A DNA stretch of 37,191 bases from an uncultured Bacteroidia bacterium (GCA_938006875.1 CALLMJ010000088.1:1-37191); one strand, 5' to 3'. Counted from the first letter of the stretch, positions 7,908 to 16,658 are shown. The notes: a model not told the origin generated them from the letters alone. A program made the numbers and translations.

Positions 7908-8729
7908 CTAAATTTTTATTCTAAAATTGTTTATTGCAATAAAATTTGCCTTCAACTGAATTAGTTTTTTAATGATTTCTTGATTTTCAGGGCAATGATA
8001 AACCCTACTTATTTTTTGATATTCATGAACTTTTAATACTAATTCATGATGTTTAAAGTGCATGTTATAAAATTTTATTTTTGATATATTCTCATTTGAA
8101 ATTTTTGGGGGATTAAACATATCCGCTTCTTTTTTTATAGATGGTGCAACAAAGGCTACCGCAGAATCTTTTCTTTGTTCTAAATATTCATTTAAAGGAC
8201 TTCTTGAATTCCATAAAGTAGCATCTGTAATCACAAAAATAAACTTTCCTCTCAAGTTCTCTAAATTGGGAAATTCTTTTAAAAGTTTATTCGGAGTAAA
8301 TAATTGATTTTTACAGAAAATACTTTCAAGGAGTTTATCAAAATCATTTGGAGTATTAGAATTTTTCCAATTTTGTTTTTTATCAACGAAAACAGTAATC
8401 ACGGGATGATTAGGATAATTTTGAGACCAATTTTTCAAAAAAATAAGGTAATCTTTAAAACCTCCATTCATATTATTGAAATTACCTTTTTTGAAAGGGC
8501 TATGCCTGACATACCAGTCTTCATGCAGTTTTTTTTTCCTCCATAAAGAATAAGTATCCCAAATATCAATTTCAATGGTATGAACATAGTTTAGGACTTC
8601 TTCCAAATGGTTTGCATACTTTATTTCATAGGAATTATGGCTAGCAATGGTAAAACTTTGATGATAGTAAATATCTTGAGCAAATAAAAAATTGTATACT
8701 AAAAAAAATCCAAATATAACCAGAATCAT
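7908..8729 (-). CDS. PI-PLC-like phosphodiesterase with N-terminal membrane segment
   Basis: The 273-residue protein opens with one hydrophobic segment (residues 1-18, MILVIFGFFLVYNFLFAQ), a signal peptide or anchor. It then shows the TIM-barrel pattern of phosphatidylinositol-specific phospholipase C-like enzymes: IASHNSYE with His31, IEIDIWD with Glu53/Asp55, and VRHSP with His76. The order His, acidic metal ligands, His agrees with the calcium-dependent PI-PLC-C1-like family. It would cleave a phosphodiester, perhaps a phospholipid, outside the cytoplasm; the substrate is unknown. I chose the ATG at 8729 because the longer reading starts at a TTG inside the preceding terminator hairpin. 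It appears monocistronic. Confidence 0.65.
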   Translation of the reverse strand: MILVIFGFFLVYNFLFAQDIYYHQSFTIASHNSYEIKYANHLEEVLNYVHTIEIDIWDTYSLWRKKKLHEDWYVRHSPFKKGNFNNMNGGFKDYLIFLKNWSQNYPNHPVITVFVDKKQNWKNSNTPNDFDKLLESIFCKNQLFTPNKLLKEFPNLENLRGKFIFVITDATLWNSRSPLNEYLEQRKDSAVAFVAPSIKKEADMFNPPKISNENISKIKFYNMHFKHHELVLKVHEYQKISRVYHCPENQEIIKKLIQLKANFIAINNFRIKI

Positions 8730-8734
8730 AGTTA

Positions 8735-8762
8735 CAAAAATGCCCAACTGATAAAGCTGGGC
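8735..8762 (-). terminator. Rho-independent terminator of the secreted-protein gene at 8790-9566
   Basis: On the minus strand GCCCA and TGGGC (8742-8746 and 8758-8762 on +) pair around an AGC/GTT-containing loop, followed by ATTTTTG. It ends only six bases before the ATG of the PI-PLC-like gene. Confidence 0.6.
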
Positions 8763-8789
8763 TTAAAATCTATTTTTGTAATAAAAGAA

Positions 8790-9566
8790 TTATCTTTGTT
8801 TCCCTTTATCTTTGTTCATTCTGTCTTTTAATTCTTTTTGGAATTGAAGTAATGTTAAACCTTCTTTTTCGGGTTTTAAAGCAACTACTTGGGGTTTTAA
8901 CCTTACATCATCTTCATAAGTTTTTGACATAATGGTTTGTAGTGCTCTTAAAAATATTTGAATGTTAGTAGTATTAATTTCAGCAGGAACAGGCAATCTT
9001 TCTGTTACTTTTTGAGATTCAATTCCAATAACATCCATACTCATAGAACCTACAATAGCTTTAGATTCACCTGCTTTCCCTAAATTGGGTAAATCTGCTA
9101 CGTTTTGTTTAGGGTTTTTAGGTGCATAATAATTAGCAGTAATACGAACACCAATACCTACTTTTGCCATACCCAGAGGTTGATTTTGGTCATCATAAAC
9201 TTTAATTACACGATATTTTGTATAATCTGCTGTAACTTGATAACGACCTTTACCTTCAGCCAAAGCTGATGTAGAATATAAGAAATTACCATCTTTTGCA
9301 ATTTTCTTGATATTCATAGACATCGTTTCATTGGGTAATGCACTTAAAATTACAGAATTACTAGCAGAAGATAAATCTTGTAAACCTTCAGCCGTTGTAA
9401 TAAACATCTCAGCTTCATAATCAAAGTTATCTACTGCAATATACTGGTGGAAATCTACCTCTTCTAAAAAGTTACTATCCTTTTTTTTCTTTTGTTTACT
9501 TTTATCTTGTGCATTGGCTAACACCACAAATGCCATCAAGAAGCATAATAACACTTTAACTTTCAT
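8790..9566 (-). CDS. Secreted protein of unknown function
   Basis: Starting at the ATG at 9566, the 258-residue protein has a good Sec signal peptide (MKVKVLLCFLMAFVVLANAQ). A Lys-rich stretch follows (about residues 22-31), then a beta-rich body with no family that I recognise. The C-terminal 40 residues are highly charged and probably helical. It contains no cysteine after the signal peptide and no T9SS tail or lipobox, so the periplasm is the likeliest location. An in-frame TTG 15 bases upstream is a less likely start because it would put a His-containing stretch in front of the signal peptide. It has its own terminator at 8735-8762. Function unknown. Confidence 0.75.
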   Translation of the reverse strand: MKVKVLLCFLMAFVVLANAQDKSKQKKKKDSNFLEEVDFHQYIAVDNFDYEAEMFITTAEGLQDLSSASNSVILSALPNETMSMNIKKIAKDGNFLYSTSALAEGKGRYQVTADYTKYRVIKVYDDQNQPLGMAKVGIGVRITANYYAPKNPKQNVADLPNLGKAGESKAIVGSMSMDVIGIESQKVTERLPVPAEINTTNIQIFLRALQTIMSKTYEDDVRLKPQVVALKPEKEGLTLLQFQKELKDRMNKDKGKQR

Positions 9567-9667
9567 ATGGAATTTACTCAAATTTTGGTTGCGAAATTAC
9601 TAACTATTTTCAAACCATAAACCATTTTCTAAAAAAAAAATCTTTATTTTGCAATTTTATTGTTTTT

Positions 9668-10171
9668 ATGTTAGATTTTTTAAAAATCAAAGGCTTTTTA
9701 TTTGATATTGATGGGGTATTAACCGATGGCTATATTTATTCTTTCACAAACGAAGAAGTCAAAAGAACTTCTATTAAAGATGGTTATGCTTTACAATTAG
9801 CTATAAAAAAAGGTTATAAAGTAGGAATAATTTCTGGTGGGAAATCCGAAGGATTAAGAAAAAGATTGGAATATTTAGGAATTCAAGATATTAACATGAG
9901 TGTTCCTAATAAACTTTTAGTTTATGAAAACTTATTAAATCAATGGAAATTGGATCCTGATGAAGTAGTTTATGTAGGAGATGATATGCCCGATTTTTGG
10001 GTAATGAAAAAGTCTGGTATTTCTGTTGCTCCAGCTGATGCTGCTTTTGATATATTAAAAATTGCTGATTATATTGCAAAAGCAAAAGGAGGTGAAGGTG
10101 TTGCACGTGAAATTATTGAATTGGTTTTAAAAGCTCAAAATCAATGGTACGAAGAAAATTATACTTGGTAA
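9668..10171 (+). CDS. kdsC: 3-deoxy-D-manno-octulosonate 8-phosphate phosphatase (KdsC family, HAD superfamily)
   Basis: The 167-residue protein is a cap-less HAD phosphatase. Motif I is FDIDGVLTDG with nucleophile Asp13 and Asp15, motif II is ISGG, and the metal site is GDDMPD at 104-109. The compact size and the LTDG sequence match KdsC/YrbI, which removes phosphate from KDO 8-phosphate to give KDO for lipopolysaccharide inner core. In some Bacteroidota relatives this family acts on related keto-sugar phosphates (KDN pathway), which cannot be excluded. The stop codon is one base before the next gene, so the two are very likely translated from the same mRNA. Confidence 0.85.
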   Translation: MLDFLKIKGFLFDIDGVLTDGYIYSFTNEEVKRTSIKDGYALQLAIKKGYKVGIISGGKSEGLRKRLEYLGIQDINMSVPNKLLVYENLLNQWKLDPDEVVYVGDDMPDFWVMKKSGISVAPADAAFDILKIADYIAKAKGGEGVAREIIELVLKAQNQWYEENYTW

Positions 10172-10172
10172 A

Positions 10173-11717
10173 ATGATGACAATTATTGATTACAGTTTAT
10201 TTATATTGTTTGGAGTTTTAGTGGTAGGCTTAGGTTTATGGATTAGTTACAAAAAAAGAGGACAAGACGCTCATGGTTTTTTTTTGGCAGGAAATACTTT
10301 ACCTTGGTGGGCAGTCGGTGGTGCTTTAATTGCCTCTAATATATCCGCTGAACAATTTATTGGTATGACCAGCGCAGGTTATACCGTCGGTATGGCTGTT
10401 GCTTCTTATGAGTTAATGGCTGCAGCAAGCTTAGTTTTTATTGCTTTTCTTTTAATGCCCTTTTTCTTACAACATCAAATCTATACCATGCCTCAATTTT
10501 TAGAAATTCGTTATGATTCTACTGTAAAAACCGGTTTAGCTTTTTATTGGGTAATTTTAATTGTGGTAGTCAACATTTCTTCGGTTTTATATTTAGGTTC
10601 TTTAGCCATTGAAAAAATGGGTATTTCCAAAGAATTAGCCATCCTTTTATTAATTATTTATTCCTCTGCTACTTCTATTTTAGGTGGGTTAACAGCTGTA
10701 GTTTGGACAGAAGTCATTCAATTGGTAATTTTAATTTTGGGAGGATTGGCAACAGCTTATTTTTCTACGGCAGAAATCCAAAATAGCTTTTTCAATAGCC
10801 TTGCCTATTTATATGAAAATTTTTCTTCACATTTTGATTTTGTACTAGAACCTAATCACCCTAAATACAATGAATTTCCGGGTTGGGGAATGGTTTTTGG
10901 AGGAATTTGGATTGCCAATTTATATTATTGGGGTATGAACCAATACATTATTCAAAGAGCATTAGGAGCAAAAAATCTTGAAGAAGCTCAAAAAGGAATT
11001 ATTTTTGCCGCATGGGTTAAATTATTGATGCCTTTAATTGTCGTTTTACCTGGAATTGCTATGTTTTATCACAATCCCAACCTAATCAATCCTGACGATG
11101 CTTATCCTATATTAATGGAAAAATTTTTACCTGTTGGAATTAAAGGTTTAGCATTTGCGGCTTTAACCGCTGCGGTGGGTTCTTCTATTAGTGCAATGGT
11201 TAATTCTGCTTCTACTTTATTTACTTTAGATATTTATAAAACCTTATGGAAACAGAATGCTTCTCAAAATGAATTAGTGAAAGTAGGAAAAATTGCTTCT
11301 ACTTTAGCCTTATTATTAGGAGCAATTATAGCACCTAGTATTGGACTCTTCGGACAAGCATTTATTTATATTCAGAAATACACGGGATTTTTAAGTCCTG
11401 CTGTGGTTGTATTATTTTTATGGGGAATGTTATGGAAAAAAGCTTCTGCAATAGCCGCTAATTTTGTGGTTATAATAGCCATTCCCTTCTCTTTTGTGTT
11501 AGATTATTATTTCCCAGAAATCCCTTTTATTCATCAAATGGGTATCTCTTTCTTGTTTTTAAGTTTTGTAATGTTAATTATTTCATATCTAAAAAATCCT
11601 AATAAAAACGACGAAAAAGCCTTAGAATTACCCAACATGCAAATTAGCAAAAATCTAATCTTACAATCCATAGGAATTTTTATAGTGCTTTGTTTGATTT
11701 ATGGAATGTTTTCCTAA
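10173..11717 (+). CDS. Sodium:sugar symporter, SLC5/SSS family (vSGLT-like)
   Basis: The 514-residue protein has the multi-helix pattern of solute:sodium symporters and is closely similar in pattern to Vibrio vSGLT. The residues that bind galactose there have visible equivalents: Gln61 (ISAEQFIG), Glu80 (ASYEL), Asn256 (GMNQYII), Lys283 (WVKLLMP) and the Gln of YIQKYTGF. The Na2-site serines lie in GSSISAM. It should import a hexose or similar sugar with sodium across the inner membrane. Family membership is firm; the sugar is inference. ATG ATG at 10173 gives the first start, one base after kdsC. It is followed by a hairpin repeat rather than a classic terminator. Confidence 0.88.
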   Translation: MMTIIDYSLFILFGVLVVGLGLWISYKKRGQDAHGFFLAGNTLPWWAVGGALIASNISAEQFIGMTSAGYTVGMAVASYELMAAASLVFIAFLLMPFFLQHQIYTMPQFLEIRYDSTVKTGLAFYWVILIVVVNISSVLYLGSLAIEKMGISKELAILLLIIYSSATSILGGLTAVVWTEVIQLVILILGGLATAYFSTAEIQNSFFNSLAYLYENFSSHFDFVLEPNHPKYNEFPGWGMVFGGIWIANLYYWGMNQYIIQRALGAKNLEEAQKGIIFAAWVKLLMPLIVVLPGIAMFYHNPNLINPDDAYPILMEKFLPVGIKGLAFAALTAAVGSSISAMVNSASTLFTLDIYKTLWKQNASQNELVKVGKIASTLALLLGAIIAPSIGLFGQAFIYIQKYTGFLSPAVVVLFLWGMLWKKASAIAANFVVIIAIPFSFVLDYYFPEIPFIHQMGISFLFLSFVMLIISYLKNPNKNDEKALELPNMQISKNLILQSIGIFIVLCLIYGMFS

Positions 11718-11728
11718 ATAGATGATTA

Positions 11729-11824
11729 GGGTGTGCCCCTTACTACGCTGCGGGTCGGGCTGTTACGTTTACACTGAACTTGCCGAAGTGGGTTTCACTT
11801 TGATTCAGCATTTCGGTGAACTCA
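11729..11824 (+). repeat. Intergenic hairpin repeat, composite (copy B)
   Basis: The gap between the symporter and carB holds a GC-richer block unlike its surroundings. The first part, 11729-11767, reads GGGTGTGCCCCTT then GGGTCGGGCTGTTACG. The second part is an imperfect inverted repeat, TGAACTTGCCGAAGTG (11775-11790) against CATTTCGGTGAACTCA (11809-11824). The first part matches, in opposite orientation, the right end of the repeat at 19563-19690 (GGGCGTGCCCCTT, GGGTCGG), which shows that it belongs to a dispersed family. Short palindromic repeats with these words are common between Bacteroidota genes. It may serve as a transcription stop after the symporter gene. Confidence 0.7.
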
Positions 11825-11949
11825 ATAGATCACAATCCTTTTTCCTTTCAGTCAAGAGGCAGTTCAAAAGCCCCTCTTTTCCCTCACTCATAAATTAACT
11901 ATCCAAACTAATAACAAAAAACCGTTTTTTCAAATTCAATTCTTTTCAT

Positions 11950-11957
11950 TAATTTTG
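11950..11957 (+). promoter_or_regulatory. -7 promoter element of carB
   Basis: TAATTTTG fits TAnnTTTG and ends nine bases before the carB ATG at 11967. A weak TTTTTC lies where the -33 box should be. Transcription would start within a few bases of the start codon. Confidence 0.5.
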
Positions 11958-11966
11958 CATTTAAAT

Positions 11967-14783
11967 ATGCCAAAAGATACTTCCATACGTTCAGTGTTAA
12001 TCATAGGTAGCGGTCCAATCATTATAGGGCAAGCCTGTGAATTTGATTATTCAGGCACTCAAGCAGCTAAATCTTTAAGAGAAGAAGGAATTAAAGTTTA
12101 TTTAATCAATTCTAATCCTGCTACAATAATGACCGATAACCTCGTTGCTGATGAGGTTTTTTTATTGCCTTTAACGGTTCAATCTATTGCTCATATCCTA
12201 GAAAATTATTCTATTGATGCAGTACTTCCTACTATGGGTGGGCAAACAGCTCTAAATTTATGCTTGAGTTGTGATGAAGAAGGGTTATGGAAAAAACATA
12301 ATATTCGTATCATTGGCGTAGATTTGGATGCTATCAAAAAGGCAGAAGACAGAGAACAGTTTCGTTTATTGATGAATGAAATTGGTTTAAATGTACCTAA
12401 ATCTAAAATTGCTCGTTCTTATATTGAAGGAAAAGAAGCCGCTCAATATGTAGGTTTTCCTTTAGTAATTCGACCTTCTTTTACGCTTGCAGGTACGGGC
12501 GGTGCTTTTGTACAAGATAAAAATGATTTTGATGCTTTATTAAAAAGAGGTTTACACGCTTCTCCAGTTCATGAAGTTTTGATTGAACAAAGTATTTATG
12601 GCTGGAAAGAGTTTGAATTAGAACTTTTAAGAGACGTAGCAGGAAACGTTATTATTATTTGTTCCATTGAAAATTTTGACCCTACGGGTATTCATACAGG
12701 AGACTCAATTACCGTTGCACCTGCTTTAACGCTTTCTGATAAAGTATATCAACAACTTCGTAACCAAGCCATTAAATTAATGAATGCCTTAGGTTCTTTT
12801 GCGGGTGGTTGTAATGTTCAATTTTCTGTACACCCTGAAACCGAAGAAATAATCGTTATTGAAGTAAATCCAAGAGTTTCGCGTTCCTCTGCATTAGCTT
12901 CCAAAGCTACTGGCTACCCTATCGCCAAAATTGCTGCAAAATTAGCGATTGGTTACCATTTAGAGGAACTTAACAATCCCATCACTGGAAATACTTCTGC
13001 ATTCTTTGAACCTGCTTTAGATTACGTAATTGTAAAAATCCCGCGTTGGAACTTTGATAAATTTCCTGGAGCCAATAGAACACTGGGTTTACAAATGAAA
13101 TCCGTAGGTGAAGCTATGGGAATTGGTAGAAGTTTTAATGAAGCTCTGCAAAAAGCCTGTCAATCACTAGAAATTAAAAGAAATGGCCTTGGTGCTGATG
13201 GAAAAGAAGTGCGTAATCATGACCAACTTTTATATGGTCTAGAAAATCCTTCTTGGAACCGCTTATTTTTTATACATGACTCTATGCTTTTTGGTATTCC
13301 AGAAAGAACAATACGCAATATTACCAAAATTGATAAATGGTTTTTAAAACAAATTGAAGAAGCCGTTGAGCTTGAAAAAGAACTCATGAACTATAGTTTA
13401 GACACTTTACCACGAAAGTTATTGTTAAAAGCTAAAGTTTTAGGGTTTGCAGATAGGCAAATTGCACATTTAGTAAGATGTTGGGAATCACAAATTTATA
13501 ATTTACGTGAAAAATATGGCATCAAACGTGTTTTTAAAACCGTTGATACTTGTGCAGCGGAATTTGAAGCCAAAACTCCGTATTATTATTCTTCGTTTGA
13601 TGATGTGAATGAATCTATACCCAATCATGATAAACCTAAAGTAGTCATTTTTGGTTCGGGACCTAATCGTATTGGGCAAGGAATAGAATTTGATTATTGT
13701 TGTGTCCATGGAGTATTAGCGGCAAAAGAAACTGGTTTTGAAACCATTATGATTAATTGTAACCCAGAAACTGTTTCAACCGATTTTAATATTGCAGACA
13801 AACTCTATTTTGAACCTGTTTTTTGGGAACATATTTACGATATTATTCAGCACGAAAAACCCGATTTTGTTATTCCACAGCTCGGTGGTCAAACTGCTTT
13901 AAAATTAGCCGAAAAATTAGATAAATATAAAATTCCTATTGCAGGTACCTCTTTTAACTCTTTAGATTTAGCAGAAGATAGAGGAAGATTTTCTTCTTTG
14001 TTAAGAGATTTAGGTATTCCGTATCCTTTATTTGGTGTCGCAAAAAATGCCGAGGAAGCTTTAGAACGTGCTAACGAAATTGGATACCCCGTTTTGGTAA
14101 GACCTTCTTACGTGTTAGGTGGGCAAAATATGCGAATCATTATTAATGATGATGATTTAGAAAGACACGTGATTGATGTTCTAAAAGATTTACCCAACAA
14201 CCATGTATTGATTGATAATTATCTCGGCGGAGCTATTGAAGCAGAAGCCGATGCGATTTGCGATGGTGAGCAGGTACATATTATTGGTATTATGGAACAT
14301 ATTGAACCTGCGGGTATTCACTCAGGGGATTCCATGGCGACTTTACCCACTTTTAGTTTATCCGAAAATGTTTTAAACCAAATTCAAGATTATACCATAA
14401 AATTAGGGCTTGCCATGAAAGTTAAAGGATTTTTAAATGTACAATTTGCAATTAAAGACGATACGGTTTATGTTATTGAAGCCAATCCAAGAGCCTCCAG
14501 AACGGTACCTTTTATTTGTAAAGCTCATAATAAACCTTATGTCAATTATGCTACTAAAATTATGTTAGGTACTCATAAAATCAAAGATTTTGAATGGTCA
14601 TACCAACAAAAAGGTTGGGCAATTAAAATTCCAGTTTTTTCATTCAATAAGTTTCCTGAAGTCACTAAAGAGTTAGGTCCTGAAATGAAATCTACTGGTG
14701 AAGAAATTCGTTTTATTGATAGTTTACAAGACCCCTTCTTCTTAAACGCATACAAAGAAAGAAAATTGTATTTAAGTACTTAG
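11967..14783 (+). CDS. carB: Carbamoyl-phosphate synthase large subunit
   Basis: The 938-residue protein joins two ATP-grasp synthetase halves. The first begins with VLIIGSGPIIIGQACEFDYSGTQA and the second with VVIFGSGPNRIGQGIEFDY. EVNPRVSRSSALASKATGYP and EANPRASRTVPF are the metal-binding segments. With CarA it makes carbamoyl phosphate for arginine and pyrimidine synthesis from ammonia, bicarbonate and two ATP. It ends soon after GPEMKSTGEE and so lacks the roughly 130-residue C-terminal regulatory (MGS-like) domain of the 1073-residue E. coli subunit. I believe short CarB proteins are normal in part of the Bacteroidota. carA is not nearby. The ATG at 11967 follows a -7 element; the upstream TTG is part of that element. 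Confidence 0.95.
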   Translation: MPKDTSIRSVLIIGSGPIIIGQACEFDYSGTQAAKSLREEGIKVYLINSNPATIMTDNLVADEVFLLPLTVQSIAHILENYSIDAVLPTMGGQTALNLCLSCDEEGLWKKHNIRIIGVDLDAIKKAEDREQFRLLMNEIGLNVPKSKIARSYIEGKEAAQYVGFPLVIRPSFTLAGTGGAFVQDKNDFDALLKRGLHASPVHEVLIEQSIYGWKEFELELLRDVAGNVIIICSIENFDPTGIHTGDSITVAPALTLSDKVYQQLRNQAIKLMNALGSFAGGCNVQFSVHPETEEIIVIEVNPRVSRSSALASKATGYPIAKIAAKLAIGYHLEELNNPITGNTSAFFEPALDYVIVKIPRWNFDKFPGANRTLGLQMKSVGEAMGIGRSFNEALQKACQSLEIKRNGLGADGKEVRNHDQLLYGLENPSWNRLFFIHDSMLFGIPERTIRNITKIDKWFLKQIEEAVELEKELMNYSLDTLPRKLLLKAKVLGFADRQIAHLVRCWESQIYNLREKYGIKRVFKTVDTCAAEFEAKTPYYYSSFDDVNESIPNHDKPKVVIFGSGPNRIGQGIEFDYCCVHGVLAAKETGFETIMINCNPETVSTDFNIADKLYFEPVFWEHIYDIIQHEKPDFVIPQLGGQTALKLAEKLDKYKIPIAGTSFNSLDLAEDRGRFSSLLRDLGIPYPLFGVAKNAEEALERANEIGYPVLVRPSYVLGGQNMRIIINDDDLERHVIDVLKDLPNNHVLIDNYLGGAIEAEADAICDGEQVHIIGIMEHIEPAGIHSGDSMATLPTFSLSENVLNQIQDYTIKLGLAMKVKGFLNVQFAIKDDTVYVIEANPRASRTVPFICKAHNKPYVNYATKIMLGTHKIKDFEWSYQQKGWAIKIPVFSFNKFPEVTKELGPEMKSTGEEIRFIDSLQDPFFLNAYKERKLYLST

Positions 14784-14787
14784 TAGC

Positions 14788-15369
14788 TTGAAAAATAAAA
14801 AGTTAAAATTCAAATCGGAACTCTATCAATTACTAGAAATTCCTAAGTTTGCAGTCGTAGATATAGAAACTACGGGTGGTACTCAAGATTTTAACAAAAT
14901 CATTGAAATTGCTGTAATTATTACCGATGGTAAAGAAATTTTAAAGGAATTTAGTTCTTTAGTTAATCCTAAAAGAAATATTCCAGAATTTATTACCCAA
15001 CTCACGCAAATTTCTTATGAAATGGTAGAAAATGCTCCTACTTACGAAGAAATTGCTCCTTTTTTACATGAACTTCTTAAAGATTGTTGTTTTGTTGCTC
15101 ATAATGTAAAATTTGATTATACTTTTGTTCAAAGAGAATTTTTTTATTCTGGTATTGAATACAAAAGCGAAAAATATTGCACAGTCAAATTAGGTCGTAA
15201 ACTCGTAAAGTTAGATTCCTATCGTTTAGATAATCTTTGCCAACATTTTGGTATCACAATTAATGATAGACATCGTGCCTATGGAGACGCTCTTGCTACT
15301 ACCTTTTTATTATACGAGTATCTTAAAATTATCAAAGATAAATTTGGTGAAAAGCAACTTTTGTTTTGA
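14788..15369 (+). CDS. DEDDh 3'-5' exonuclease, DnaQ/PolC epsilon-like
   Basis: The 193-residue protein is a lone exonuclease domain. The Exo I residues Asp25 and Glu27 lie in VVDIETTG, the Exo II Asp110 in AHNVKFD, and the Exo III His162 and Asp167 in HRAYGD. Such proteins proofread DNA polymerase III or trim single strands. There is no GIY-YIG nuclease domain, which many Bacteroidota relatives have fused behind it. The start is a TTG four bases after the carB stop: an in-frame stop lies just upstream and no ATG occurs before the catalytic core, so a TTG start is the only sensible reading. It is probably cotranscribed with carB. Confidence 0.85.
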   Translation: MKNKKLKFKSELYQLLEIPKFAVVDIETTGGTQDFNKIIEIAVIITDGKEILKEFSSLVNPKRNIPEFITQLTQISYEMVENAPTYEEIAPFLHELLKDCCFVAHNVKFDYTFVQREFFYSGIEYKSEKYCTVKLGRKLVKLDSYRLDNLCQHFGITINDRHRAYGDALATTFLLYEYLKIIKDKFGEKQLLF

Positions 15370-15471
15370 ATTAGTTTAAGTTCTTCTTCTCAAAAAAATG
15401 AACTATTAAGCATGAAAGAAATAAATACTAATTTTTCATAGAAATTTGTAATTTCGTGGTAAAAAAATACT

Positions 15472-16572
15472 TTGAAAAAATTAGATTGGTATTTGGTACG
15501 TAAGTTTGTAGGTACTTTTATTTTTATGGTAATGATATTAATTATCGTTACGGTTGTAATTGATGCTACTGAAAAAGTGGAAGATTTTCGTAAACATAAA
15601 TTGACCTTGCACGCAATCGTTTTTGATTATTTTGCTTATTTTATTCCTTTTATTGTCAATTTATTAACTCCCATTTGTGTATTTCTTGCTGTAATTTTTT
15701 TTACGTCTAAATTAGCAAATGATACGGAATTTGTGGCGATGCTCAGTGCAGGGATTAGCCTTTATAGATTGTACCTCCCTTATTTTTTTACAAGCATTGT
15801 AATAAGCATTTTAACTTTTTATTTGAATGCTTATGTAGTACCCAAAGCCACTGCCAAAAGAATGGATTTTGAATATAAATATTTAAAACTTCAAATGACA
15901 TACGGCGAAAGGGATATTCATAAAAAAATTGCTCAAAATCAATATTTTTATTGTAGTAGTTACAACCAATATGAACAAACCGCTTATCAATTTTCATTAG
16001 AAAAGATTATTAATGGAAAACTAGAATCTAAACTGTTAGCTACTCGTGGTGTTTATATGGATTCTTTAAAAAAATGGCGTCTAGATAATGTAACCATTAG
16101 AGAATTTTTGATAGAAAAAGTTTCTAATCAAGTGGAATTTATTCCTGAAAAAATTACGCAAATTACCCAATTAGACACAAGCCTTCTTTTAACTCCAGAC
16201 GACATTTATAGAAAAGAATATTTTGCTTATATGATGACTTTAGATGAGTTAGATGAGTATATAGCCTTAGAAACTATGCGTAATTCCGATTTTTTACCTG
16301 AATTATTAATTAACAGAATGGAAAGATTTGCTTTTCCTTTTGCTGCTTTTATTTTAACTTTAATTGGTTTTTCATTGGCAACTGCAAAAAAACGTGGAGG
16401 AATTGCTATGCAATTGGGAGTAGGAATCGTATTAGCTTTTGTGTTTATTGTTTTAGTTCAATTAAGTAAAACCATTCAATTTCCTGGATTATCACAAGAA
16501 ATTAGCTTATGGATACCTAATGTTTTATTTTTCTTTATTGGTTTATATTTACTTTGGAAAGCTCCTAAGTAG
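15472..16572 (+). CDS. LptF/LptG family permease (YjgP/YjgQ)
   Basis: The 366-residue protein has the architecture of the LptF/G subunits: two N-terminal helices, a third around residue 100-125, a periplasmic beta-jellyroll domain at about 125-265, and three C-terminal helices. Starting with LDWYLVRKF and holding FAFPFAAFILTLIGF, it matches the family well. With LptB2 it extracts lipopolysaccharide from the inner membrane and feeds it to the LptC/A bridge. Whether it is LptF or LptG cannot be told, and the partner is elsewhere. The start is TTG, since a stop lies in frame upstream and no ATG occurs before the first helix. TAATTTCG at 15449-15456 may be its -7 box. Confidence 0.85.
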   Translation: MKKLDWYLVRKFVGTFIFMVMILIIVTVVIDATEKVEDFRKHKLTLHAIVFDYFAYFIPFIVNLLTPICVFLAVIFFTSKLANDTEFVAMLSAGISLYRLYLPYFFTSIVISILTFYLNAYVVPKATAKRMDFEYKYLKLQMTYGERDIHKKIAQNQYFYCSSYNQYEQTAYQFSLEKIINGKLESKLLATRGVYMDSLKKWRLDNVTIREFLIEKVSNQVEFIPEKITQITQLDTSLLLTPDDIYRKEYFAYMMTLDELDEYIALETMRNSDFLPELLINRMERFAFPFAAFILTLIGFSLATAKKRGGIAMQLGVGIVLAFVFIVLVQLSKTIQFPGLSQEISLWIPNVLFFFIGLYLLWKAPK

Positions 16573-16599
16573 TGAATTTTTTATTAGTTTTAACGTTTT

Positions 16600-16635
16600 T
16601 TTGTAAAAAGATTTCAATTTCTTTCTGTATTTTTG
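16600..16635 (+). promoter_or_regulatory. Promoter of the S41 protease gene
   Basis: TATTTTTG at 16628-16635 fits the -7 element, and TTTG is at 16600-16603. The 24-base gap is slightly long. The ATG follows 23 bases after the -7 element. Confidence 0.5.
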
Positions 16636-16658
16636 TATACTTTTTAAAGTGATACGCT

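Noticed and set aside
13503-13709. Minus-strand frame inside carB, and similar frames inside bamA, odhB and rarA
   Set aside because: All are fully overlapped by well-supported genes on the other strand and show no domain, signal or promoter.
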